DNA from: Arthrobacter sp. S39
Lineage (GTDB): Bacteria; Actinomycetota; Actinomycetes; Actinomycetales; Micrococcaceae
Assembly: GCF_004320525.1 (NCBI RefSeq)
Contig: NZ_SIHX01000009.1
Location: 124,001 to 188,000 of the forward strand
Reading direction: 5' to 3'
Length of the DNA stretch: 64,000 nt
The notes under the pieces are model-generated. The model ran no database searches, was not told the DNA's origin, and saw only the letters and a list, made by a program, of their open reading frames with translations. How positions within the stretch are numbered: the first letter of the stretch is position 1; each line of letters begins with the position of its first letter. Made by a program: the position numbers and the translations under genes. Positions 34,183-41,373 of the stretch are shown here, in pieces.

Positions 34183-34220
34183 CAGCGCTTCAAGACCCCT
34201 TTCAAAGAAGAGAGAATCCG

Positions 34221-35303
34221 ATGACAAACTTCGTCCCCACCCCCACCGTCCCGGCACCGGACATTGTCCGCTGCGCCTACATGGAGATCGTGGTCACCGA
34301 CCTCGCCAAGTCCCGCGCGTTCTACGTGGACCTCCTGGGCCTGCACGTCACCGAGGAAGACGAGAACAACATCTACCTCCGCTCCCTCGAGGAGTTCATC
34401 CACCACAACCTGGTGCTCCGCAAGGGGCCGATTGCCGCCGTCGCCGCCTTCGCATACCGGGTGAAATCCCCCGCCGAAGTGGACGCCGCCGAGGCCTACT
34501 ACAAGGAACTGGGCTGCCGGGTTGAACGCCGCAAGGAAGGCTTCACCAAGGGCATCGGCGACTCCGTCCGCGTCGAGGACCCGCTGGGCTTCCCGTACGA
34601 GTTCTTCTACGACGTGGAACACGTGGAGCGCCTCACCCAGCGCTACGACCTCTACTCCGCCGGTGAACTGGTCCGCCTGGACCACTTCAACCAGGTCACC
34701 CCGGACGTGCCCCGCGGCCGCAAATACCTCGAGGACCTCGGCTTCCGCGTCTCCGAGGACATCCAGGATTCCGACGGCGTCACGTACGCCGCGTGGATGC
34801 ACCGCAAGCAGACCGTCCACGACACCGCCCTGACCGGCGGCAACGGCCCGCGCATGCACCACGTCGCGTTCGCCACGCACGAGAAGCACAACATCATCCA
34901 GATCTGCGACAAGATGGGCGCCCTGCGCATCAGCGACCGGATCGAACGCGGCCCCGGCCGGCACGGCGTCTCCAACGCCTTCTACCTCTACATCCTGGAC
35001 CCGGACGGCCACCGCATCGAGATCTACACCCAGGACTACTACACCGGCGACCCCGACAACCCCGTCATCACCTGGGACGTCCACGACAACCAGCGCCGCG
35101 ACTGGTGGGGCAACCCCGTGGTCCCGTCCTGGTACACCGAAGCCTCCCTGGTCCTGGACCTCGACGGCAACCCCCAGCCCGTCATCGAACGCGAGGAGAA
35201 GAGCGAAATGGCCGTCACCGTGGGCGCGGACGGGTTCTCCTACACCCGCAAGGAAGGTACTGACGGCGCGGTCGAAGGCTTCAAGCTCGGGGCGCAGGTC
35301 TAG
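34221..35303 (+). CDS. hpaD: Homoprotocatechuate 2,3-dioxygenase (extradiol, MndD-like)
   Basis: Opens the ring of 3,4-dihydroxyphenylacetate beside the diol. With ATG 34221 the protein is 360 residues and the known active-site positions fall exactly as numbered in the Brevibacterium Fe enzyme and the A. globiformis Mn enzyme: metal ligands His155, His214 and Glu267, with Asn157, His200 and Tyr257. This confirms the start. Two glyoxalase-like repeats are present on each side of residue 145. Whether iron or manganese is used cannot be told from the ligands alone. Confidence 0.97.
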   Translation: MTNFVPTPTVPAPDIVRCAYMEIVVTDLAKSRAFYVDLLGLHVTEEDENNIYLRSLEEFIHHNLVLRKGPIAAVAAFAYRVKSPAEVDAAEAYYKELGCRVERRKEGFTKGIGDSVRVEDPLGFPYEFFYDVEHVERLTQRYDLYSAGELVRLDHFNQVTPDVPRGRKYLEDLGFRVSEDIQDSDGVTYAAWMHRKQTVHDTALTGGNGPRMHHVAFATHEKHNIIQICDKMGALRISDRIERGPGRHGVSNAFYLYILDPDGHRIEIYTQDYYTGDPDNPVITWDVHDNQRRDWWGNPVVPSWYTEASLVLDLDGNPQPVIEREEKSEMAVTVGADGFSYTRKEGTDGAVEGFKLGAQV

Positions 35304-35305
35304 CC

Positions 35306-36091
35306 ATGCTGGACGTGAAGACGATCGAGGCCATCGCCGACGAACTGCTGGAGGCCGGGCGTTCCCGGACTCCGGTGCCGCGGCTCACCACACGCTACCC
35401 GGAGATGACGGTGGAGGACTCCTACGCCGTGCAAAGGCTGTGGCGGGCCCGGAACGAGGAGGCCGGGCGGACGCTCGTCGGGCGCAAGATCGGCCTCACG
35501 TCCAGGGCCATGCAGGCCGCCACCGGCATCACTGAGCCGGACTACGGCGCCATCTTCGATGACATGGTCCTCGAAACCGGCTGCTCGGTGGCCTGGGACA
35601 AGTACACCCATCCGCGGGTGGAGGTGGAGCTCGCGTTTGTCCTGAAGGACGCGCTCAAAGGCCCGGGCTGCACCATCTTCGACGTCCTGAACGCCACTGA
35701 CTATGTGGTTCCGGCCCTCGAGATCCTGGATTCCAGGATCGAGATGGAGGGCCGGACCATCGTGGATACTATCGCGGACAACGCCGCGATGGGCGCGATG
35801 GTGATTGGCGGCAACCCGGTAAAACCCGACGCCGTGGACCTCCGCTGGGTCTCCGCCATCCTGTACAAAAACCAGACAGTGGAGGAAACCGGCGTGGCGG
35901 CCGGCGTTCTGGACCACCCCGCCAACGGCGTGCACTGGCTGGCCAACAAGATCGCCGCTCACGGGGACGGCATGAAAGCCGGCGACATCATCCTCGCCGG
36001 CTCGTTCACCCGCCCGCTGTGGGTGTACAAAGGCGATACCGTCCACGCTGACTACGGACCATTGGGGAGCATCACATGCCGCTTCGAGTAG
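35306..36091 (+). CDS. hpaH: 2-oxo-hept-3-ene-1,7-dioate hydratase
   Basis: A 261-residue member of the HpaH/MhpD hydratase family that adds water before aldol cleavage. Recognised by VGRKIGLTSRAMQAATGITEPDYG near residue 50, HPRVEVELAFVLK with the metal-binding Glu residues, and GDIILAGSFTRPLWV near the end. The start is two bases after the hpaD stop, and the end overlaps hpaI by 16 bases, so the genes are translated as a block. Confidence 0.95.
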   Translation: MLDVKTIEAIADELLEAGRSRTPVPRLTTRYPEMTVEDSYAVQRLWRARNEEAGRTLVGRKIGLTSRAMQAATGITEPDYGAIFDDMVLETGCSVAWDKYTHPRVEVELAFVLKDALKGPGCTIFDVLNATDYVVPALEILDSRIEMEGRTIVDTIADNAAMGAMVIGGNPVKPDAVDLRWVSAILYKNQTVEETGVAAGVLDHPANGVHWLANKIAAHGDGMKAGDIILAGSFTRPLWVYKGDTVHADYGPLGSITCRFE

Positions 36092-36897
36092 AACCTGACG
36101 CCACCTTCCGCGACGCACTGGCGGGTTCAACCCGGCCCCTCGCAGGGATGTGGGTGTGCTCCGGAAGCCCGCTGATCGCCGAACTGTGCGCCGGGGCCGG
36201 GCTGGACTGGCTCCTGGTCGATGCCGAGCACAGCCCCAACGGCCTCGAATCCATCCTCGCCCAGCTACAGGCCATCCACGGTTATCCGGTGCAGGTGATG
36301 GTCCGGCCGCCGGTCAACGACACCGTCCTGATCAAGCAGTACCTGGACCTTGGCGTGCAGAACCTGCTCATCCCCATGGTCAACTCCGTGGCCGATGCCG
36401 AAGCCGCGGTTGCTGCAACACGCTACCCGCCCCAGGGCGTCAGGGGCGTGGGCTCCGCCCTGGCCCGGGCCGCCCGCTGGAACCGGATCCCGGACTACCT
36501 GGCCAGGGCGTCCGAAACCGTCAGCGTCACCGTGCAGATCGAATCCGCCGCGGCTGTCGAAGCCGTGGAAGCGATCCTGGCCGTGGAGGGCGTGGACGCC
36601 ATCTTCCTCGGCCCGTCCGACCTCGCCGCCTCCATGGGCGTGCTGGGACAGCAGGAACACCCTGACGTCCGTGCCGCCGTCGAACACTGCCTCGCCGCGG
36701 CCAAGGCAGCCGGGAAACCGGCCGGCGTCAACGCCTTCAACCCGGCCACCGCCCGCGGCTACATGGCCTCCGGCGCCTCGTTTGTCCTGGTGGGCGCCGA
36801 CGTCGCCATCCTGGCCCGCGGCTCCGAAGCCCTCGCCGCCGAGTTCATACCCCGCGGCCCGGTGGCTGAGCCTGCCGAAACCCCCGCCAGCTACTGA
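36076..36897 (+). CDS. hpaI: 2,4-dihydroxyhept-2-ene-1,7-dioate aldolase
   Basis: A class II, metal-dependent pyruvate aldolase of 273 residues giving pyruvate and succinic semialdehyde. Family lines are GMWVCSGSPLIAELCAGAGLDWLLVDAEHSPN (catalytic His), VQIESAAAVEAVEAI (metal Glu) and IFLGPSDLAASMG (metal Asp). It is about 10-20 residues longer than E. coli HpaI owing to both ends. It overlaps hpaH. Confidence 0.95.
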   Translation: MPLRVEPDATFRDALAGSTRPLAGMWVCSGSPLIAELCAGAGLDWLLVDAEHSPNGLESILAQLQAIHGYPVQVMVRPPVNDTVLIKQYLDLGVQNLLIPMVNSVADAEAAVAATRYPPQGVRGVGSALARAARWNRIPDYLARASETVSVTVQIESAAAVEAVEAILAVEGVDAIFLGPSDLAASMGVLGQQEHPDVRAAVEHCLAAAKAAGKPAGVNAFNPATARGYMASGASFVLVGADVAILARGSEALAAEFIPRGPVAEPAETPASY

Positions 36898-36920
36898 CCC
36901 ATTTCCTAAGGACTTCTTTG

Positions 36921-38423
36921 ATGACACTTTCTGCGATCTCCCCTGCCATTTCGCCGGAGCAGGAAGCTGCCCTCCTGGCTTCCGTGCCCACCGGCCTGCT
37001 CATCAACGGACAGTGGGTGGACGCGTCCGACGGCGGCACTTTCGACGTCCATGACCCCGCCACCGGCGAGGTACTCGCTAAGCTCGCCTCTGCCACCAGC
37101 GACGACGCGCTTGCCGCGCTGGACGCGGCGGACAAGGTCCAGGCGTCCTGGGCAAGGACGGCCCCGCGGGAACGCGCCGAGATCCTGCGCCGCGCCTTTG
37201 ATCTGGTCACCGAACGGGCCGAGGACTTCGCCCTGCTCATGACCCTGGAAATGGGCAAGCCCCTGGCCGAAGCCCGCGGCGAAGTCACCTACGGAGCGGA
37301 GTTCCTGCGCTGGTTCTCCGAAGAAACGGTCCGGGACTACGGCCGCTACCTCACCACCCCGGAGGGCAAAAACAAGATCCTCGTCCAGCACAAACCCGTC
37401 GGCCCGTGCCTGCTGATCACACCCTGGAACTTCCCGCTGGCGATGGCCACCCGCAAGGTAGCACCGGCCATCGCTGCCGGCTGCACCATGGTCCTCAAGC
37501 CCGCGAAGCTCACCCCGTTGACGGCCCAGTACTTCGCGCAGACCATGCTCGACGCTGGCCTGCCCGCCGGAGTGCTGAACGTGGTCTCCTCCTCCAGCGC
37601 GTCCGGCATCTCCGGGCCACTGCTCGCCGACCCCCGGCTGCGGAAGGTCTCCTTCACCGGCTCCACCCCGGTGGGCAAACGGCTCATGGCCGACGCCGCG
37701 CAGAACGTGCTCCGCACGTCCATGGAACTCGGCGGGAACGCCCCGTTCATCGTGTTCGAGGACGCCGACCTGGACAAAGCCGTCGAAGGGGCCATGGCTG
37801 CGAAGATGCGGAACATGGGCGAGGCCTGCACCGCCGCCAACCGCTTCCTCGTCCAGGAATCCGTCGCCGCAGAGTTCACCGAAAAGTTCGCCGCCGCCAT
37901 GGGCGCCCTCACCACCGGCCGCGGCACCGAGTCGGGCACCCAGGTGGGCCCGCTCATCGACGCCGGCGCGCGGGATGACGTGCACGCCCTGGTGAGTGCC
38001 GCCGTCGACGCCGGAGCAGTAGCCCTCACCGGCGGCCAACCAGCCGACGGACCCGGCTACTTCTACCCGCCCACCGTCCTCGCCAACGTCCCCAACAACG
38101 CCGCCATCCTTGGCCAGGAAATCTTCGGCCCCGTCGCACCGGTCACCACCTTCAGCACCGAGGAGGACGCCATCCGGCTCGCCAACTCCAGCGAATACGG
38201 CCTGGCCTCCTACGTCTACAGCCGCGACTTCAACCGGCTGCTGCGGGTGGCCGAACAGATCGAGTTCGGCATGGTGGGCTTCAACGCCGGCGTCATCTCC
38301 AACGCCGCAGCACCCTTCGGCGGCGTCAAACAATCCGGTCTCGGCCGCGAAGGCGGCTCCGAAGGCATCGCCGAATACACCACCACCCAATACATCGGCA
38401 TCAACGACCCCTACAACAGCTAG
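36921..38423 (+). CDS. gabD: Succinate-semialdehyde dehydrogenase
   Basis: An ALDH of 500 residues that would oxidise the succinic semialdehyde released by HpaI to succinate, closing the route into the TCA cycle. The catalytic Cys is in MGEACTAANRFLVQ, the Glu in SMELGGNAPF, and the N-terminal region PTGLLINGQWVDASDGGTFDVHDPATG is GabD-like. ATG 36921 is preferred to the TTG three bases earlier because AAGGA is then well spaced. It follows hpaI by 23 bases and ends four bases into the convergent membrane gene. Confidence 0.9.
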   Translation: MTLSAISPAISPEQEAALLASVPTGLLINGQWVDASDGGTFDVHDPATGEVLAKLASATSDDALAALDAADKVQASWARTAPRERAEILRRAFDLVTERAEDFALLMTLEMGKPLAEARGEVTYGAEFLRWFSEETVRDYGRYLTTPEGKNKILVQHKPVGPCLLITPWNFPLAMATRKVAPAIAAGCTMVLKPAKLTPLTAQYFAQTMLDAGLPAGVLNVVSSSSASGISGPLLADPRLRKVSFTGSTPVGKRLMADAAQNVLRTSMELGGNAPFIVFEDADLDKAVEGAMAAKMRNMGEACTAANRFLVQESVAAEFTEKFAAAMGALTTGRGTESGTQVGPLIDAGARDDVHALVSAAVDAGAVALTGGQPADGPGYFYPPTVLANVPNNAAILGQEIFGPVAPVTTFSTEEDAIRLANSSEYGLASYVYSRDFNRLLRVAEQIEFGMVGFNAGVISNAAAPFGGVKQSGLGREGGSEGIAEYTTTQYIGINDPYNS

Positions 38424-38863
38424 CCCATCGCCGGCGCCGCCGCCGTCCGGGAGCTGAACTGGCGGCGGGCCCAGCGGGCGAGCTTCTTGCCCTTGCCCTT
38501 CCACCAGTTGTCCTCGTCGGTGTCGTGGTGGAGCCGGAAAATGATCGCCACCATTACGAACATGGACATCACCACATCCATCCAGGACCAGGTGACAGCG
38601 CCGATCAGGACGCTCAACCCCGTGGACACAATCGACGGGATGGCCAGTGTCCGGAAGACAGTGGAAGCCACATACCGGCGGTGCGACCTCGGTACGGACA
38701 GAACGCGGACCATGTCGAAACAGACGCAGACCACCACCACCACCTGACCGATGGCAAGCAGGATCTGCCCCGGTACTGAACCGGCGAACATGATGAATGA
38801 TGAACCAAACACTCGAATGCACCCCCAAAGGCTTGAAACCTGCGCTGTGAGACTCAGCTGCAT
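38420..38863 (-). CDS. Hypothetical membrane protein downstream of hspR
   Basis: I do not recognise a family. The 147-residue product has about four hydrophobic stretches (residues roughly 17-50, 68-88 and 92-110, the first long enough for two helices), then a basic, Trp-rich tail (DEDNWWKGKGKKLARWARRQF) that should be cytoplasmic. The start is uncertain; there is no clear Shine-Dalgarno and Met25 is an alternative. It is on the same strand as the heat-shock operon, 74 bases after hspR, and could be read through from it. Confidence 0.6.
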   Translation of the reverse strand: MQLSLTAQVSSLWGCIRVFGSSFIMFAGSVPGQILLAIGQVVVVVCVCFDMVRVLSVPRSHRRYVASTVFRTLAIPSIVSTGLSVLIGAVTWSWMDVVMSMFVMVAIIFRLHHDTDEDNWWKGKGKKLARWARRQFSSRTAAAPAMG

Positions 38864-38937
38864 GTTCCATTCAAGCCAGCGGCGCCCGGCCCGTCACGAG
38901 TAGTGGGTACTCGAATTGCTGCCGGGGGTTCGACAAA

Positions 38938-39363
38938 CTACTCGCCCAGAGCGCGGGGCCGCCAGACCACCACGGCCTGGGACCGCGCACGGGGGCGCTG
39001 GCCGCGGGCCAGGCTCACCACGTCGCCGGCGGCACCGGCTGCAAAGATCCGCGAGTCGAGGGGATCACGACGGCGACCCAGCTCCTCGGTCAGTTCTGTC
39101 ACCCTGCGCTGCAGCGCGGCCACCTGGTTTTCGAGTTCGAGGATCCGCTTGATGCCTTCGAGCGAGACGCCTTCGTGCGACAGCCGCTGGACTTCGCGCA
39201 GCATGTTGATGTCCCGCTGCGAGTAGCGGCGGGACTTGCCGGGGGCCCGGCTCGGCGAAACGATGCCCAGCCGGTCGTACTGCCGGAGCGTCTGGGGGTG
39301 CATGTCCGCCAGTTCGGCCGCCACCGAGATCACAAAGATCGGCTGGTCAGCGCTGATGTCCAC
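38938..39363 (-). CDS. hspR: Heat-shock repressor HspR (MerR family)
   Basis: A 141-residue MerR-type repressor that, with DnaK as co-repressor, binds HAIR sequences. The DNA-binding half reads VISVAAELADMHPQTLRQYDRLGIVSPSRAPGKSRRYSQRDINML (about residues 11-55), a standard HspR line. A coiled coil follows (EGIKRILELENQVAALQRRVTELTEEL). The start is GTG, 15 bases after dnaJ. Its placement as last gene of the operon it controls gives a feedback loop. Confidence 0.95.
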   Translation of the reverse strand: MDISADQPIFVISVAAELADMHPQTLRQYDRLGIVSPSRAPGKSRRYSQRDINMLREVQRLSHEGVSLEGIKRILELENQVAALQRRVTELTEELGRRRDPLDSRIFAAGAAGDVVSLARGQRPRARSQAVVVWRPRALGE

Positions 39364-39378
39364 GGTCTGCTCCGTTGC

Positions 39379-40353
39379 TTAGAGCCGGGCCTTGGCGGCC
39401 AGGCCTTCACGGACATCGGCGTCGGCCGTGGCTTCGGCAAAGGCCTTAACGGCAGCTTCGGCTTCCTTGTTCAGGTTCTTCGGAACCGCGACGTCGATGG
39501 TCACCAGGAGATCGCCGGTGACCTTGGAGGTCTTCACACCGTGGCCCTTAACCCGGAGCGTGCGGCCGGACGGCGTGCCGGCAGGTACGCGGACCTTAAC
39601 CGTCTCGCCGTCGATGGTGGGCACCTGGATGTCGGCGCCCAAGGCAGCTTCCGGGAAGGTGACCGGTACATGGATGCGGAGGTTGTCGCCGTCGCGCGTG
39701 TAAAAGTCGTGGGCCTTGACCGTGACGGCCACCATGAGGTCGCCGTTGCCTGCCGGTCCGGGCTGGCCCTTCCCGCGGACGCGCACTTTCTGGCCGTCCT
39801 TGATGCCGGCGGGAACGCGGACGTCGATGACGTCGCCGCTGGGTTCGCGCAGGCCGATGGTGGTGCCGCGGATGGACCCGGCGAAGGAAATACTGGTGGT
39901 CGCCGTGCGGTCCGCGCCCTTCGTCGGCGGGCGCTGGAAGCCCGTCGGGCCGCCGAACCCTCCGCCGCCGAACAGGTCAGCGAACTCGGGCGGAATGCCA
40001 CCGGACGTGTTGAACCCGCCGGGCTGACGCCCCGCGCCGCCGGTGAACAGGCCGCCGAACATGTCCTCGAAGCCGCCATTGCCGCCTCCGGCACCGCCGG
40101 GGGCAAAGCGCGCCCCGCCGCCCATGGCCCGGATGGCGTCGTACTGCTGGCGTTCGTCCGGGTCCGACAGCACGGAATAGGCCTCGGAGATGTCCTTGAA
40201 CTTCTTCTCCGACGCAGCGTCCCCCGAGTTGGTGTCCGGGTGGTGCAGGCGGGCAAGTTTCCGGTAAGCCTTCTTGATGTCGGCGTCGGAAGCGTCCTTG
40301 GCGATACCAAGGATCGCGTAAAAGTCCTTGTCCACCCAATCCTGGCTAGCCAA
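39379..40353 (-). CDS. dnaJ: DnaJ-family co-chaperone without zinc finger
   Basis: Stimulates DnaK ATPase and delivers clients. The J domain (residues about 9-75) has the HPD signature in RLHHPDTNSGD. A Gly/Phe-rich segment covers about 80-150. The C-terminal peptide-binding domains follow (GLREPSGDVIDVRVPAGIKDGQKVRVRGKG and the related VKVRVPAGTPSGRTLRVKGHG). The protein has no cysteine at all, so the CXXCXGXG zinc region of classical DnaJ is absent; this is the CbpA/class B layout. The start is TTG with AAAGGAAA upstream. It is the third gene of the heat-shock operon. Confidence 0.93.
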   Translation of the reverse strand: MASQDWVDKDFYAILGIAKDASDADIKKAYRKLARLHHPDTNSGDAASEKKFKDISEAYSVLSDPDERQQYDAIRAMGGGARFAPGGAGGGNGGFEDMFGGLFTGGAGRQPGGFNTSGGIPPEFADLFGGGGFGGPTGFQRPPTKGADRTATTSISFAGSIRGTTIGLREPSGDVIDVRVPAGIKDGQKVRVRGKGQPGPAGNGDLMVAVTVKAHDFYTRDGDNLRIHVPVTFPEAALGADIQVPTIDGETVKVRVPAGTPSGRTLRVKGHGVKTSKVTGDLLVTIDVAVPKNLNKEAEAAVKAFAEATADADVREGLAAKARL

Positions 40354-40394
40354 TGGCGTTTCCTTTCAAAGTTCTGTTATTCAAACTGCTCTCC

Positions 40395-40497
40395 GCGGTA
40401 CATGGGCCCCCGCCCCTACGCTGGGTGGCTAAGATCTGCGATCCTTAGCCACCCAGCTTCGGTAGGCCCGATGCCACTCCCGGGGCCCATGTACCGC
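40395..40497 (+). other. Structured element 1 of a pair (conserved internal loop, unique stems)
   Basis: A 16-bp perfect outer stem (40395-40410 with 40482-40497) encloses a 9-base left loop (40411-40419), a 14-bp inner hairpin (40420-40433 with 40444-40457) and a 24-base right loop (40458-40481). The two loop strands match those of the element at 40541-40659 at 30 of 33 positions, while the distal stems have no similarity. Right-loop core: AGGCCCGATGCCACTCCC. Conserved loop with freely varying stems suggests the folded form is what matters. Confidence 0.85.
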
Positions 40498-40540
40498 TCC
40501 GAGCTTGCGTTCACCTCACCTTAGGCGAGATTGCCGCTTA

Positions 40541-40659
40541 GGCGCCGGACGGATGAGGGGGCCCGGGAGTGGCATCGGGCCTGCCGGAGCGTGGAGGCAA
40601 AGTCCGTGAGGACTTTGCCTCCACGCGAAGGGGCGGGGCCCCCTTATCCGTCCGGCGCC
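40541..40659 (-). other. Structured element 2 of a pair (inverted relative to element 1)
   Basis: Read on the minus strand, which is the dnaK operon transcript strand, it has a 24-bp outer stem (40541-40564 with 40636-40659, one G-U), the 9-base loop strand CGCCCCTTC (40635-40627), a 17-bp perfect inner hairpin (40589-40605 with 40610-40626, loop GTGA) and the 24-base loop strand (40588-40565). It has the same layout and core as element 1 in opposite orientation. Both sit in the 328-base gap between dnaJ and grpE, where I see no coding frame. Confidence 0.85.
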
Positions 40660-40681
40660 GAGGTGAGGCCGAGGTGAGACG

Positions 40682-41371
40682 TCAGGCCGGGACGGCCACA
40701 ATCACTTGCGCTGCGCGGAGGACGCGTTCGCCTGACTTGTAGCCGGAGCGGAGCACCTGGCTGACGGTGTCAACTTCGATGTCCTCGCCGGGCTGCTGGA
40801 TGAGGGCCTCGTGGATCGTGGGATCGAACTCCACGCCGGTCTCATCGATGCGGACCAGGCCGTACGTCTTCAGCGCGTTTTCCAGCTTGGTGGCGATCGC
40901 GGCGAAGGGGCCGTCGGTCAGGTCACCGTGCTGGCGGGCAGCGTCGACGTCGTCCAGTACCGGAAGCAGCGAATTCAGGACGCCGATGACGGCCATCTCC
41001 CCTGCCACGGCACGGTCGCGTTCAACGCGTTTGCGGTAGTTGACGTATTCGGCCTGGAGGCGGAGCAGGTCGTTCTTCAGCTCGGCCGCCTCGGCATGTC
41101 CTGCGCCCTGGGCCACGGATTCCTCGGCCGGCACCTCGATGCCGTTGAGGATTTCCTCGGCCTGGGCCAGCGCGTCACCGTCGGTGTCGGCGGGCTTGGC
41201 GGCCGGCGCATCAGCCTTGGCAGCCGACTCGCCTTCCGGGTGCCGTGCCTGCCCGGTCACCGGGTCAACCTTGCGGTTGTCCCGGATGACCGGCTCCTGG
41301 TGGCCGCTGCCGTTTTGGTCCCCGTGGCCGGATGAAGAGTTGTGCTCTTCCTCGTTACCGTGGTGCGGCAT
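40682..41371 (-). CDS. grpE: GrpE nucleotide-exchange factor
   Basis: Releases ADP from DnaK. The 229-residue protein has a long charged N-terminal region (residues 1-85, rich in Glu, Asp, Ala), the dimer coiled coil AAELKNDLLRLQAEYVNYRKRVERDR (about 90-115) and the C-terminal head with GVEFDPTIHEALIQQPGEDIEVDTVSQVLRSGYK. It starts two bases after the dnaK stop. The C-terminus is followed by the structured 328-base gap before dnaJ. Confidence 0.95.
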   Translation of the reverse strand: MPHHGNEEEHNSSSGHGDQNGSGHQEPVIRDNRKVDPVTGQARHPEGESAAKADAPAAKPADTDGDALAQAEEILNGIEVPAEESVAQGAGHAEAAELKNDLLRLQAEYVNYRKRVERDRAVAGEMAVIGVLNSLLPVLDDVDAARQHGDLTDGPFAAIATKLENALKTYGLVRIDETGVEFDPTIHEALIQQPGEDIEVDTVSQVLRSGYKSGERVLRAAQVIVAVPA

Positions 41372-41373
41372 GG

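Noticed and set aside
36906..38870. 654-residue minus-strand frame opposite gabD
   Set aside because: Antisense shadow of a clear ALDH; composition is Gly/Val/Asp-rich without domains.
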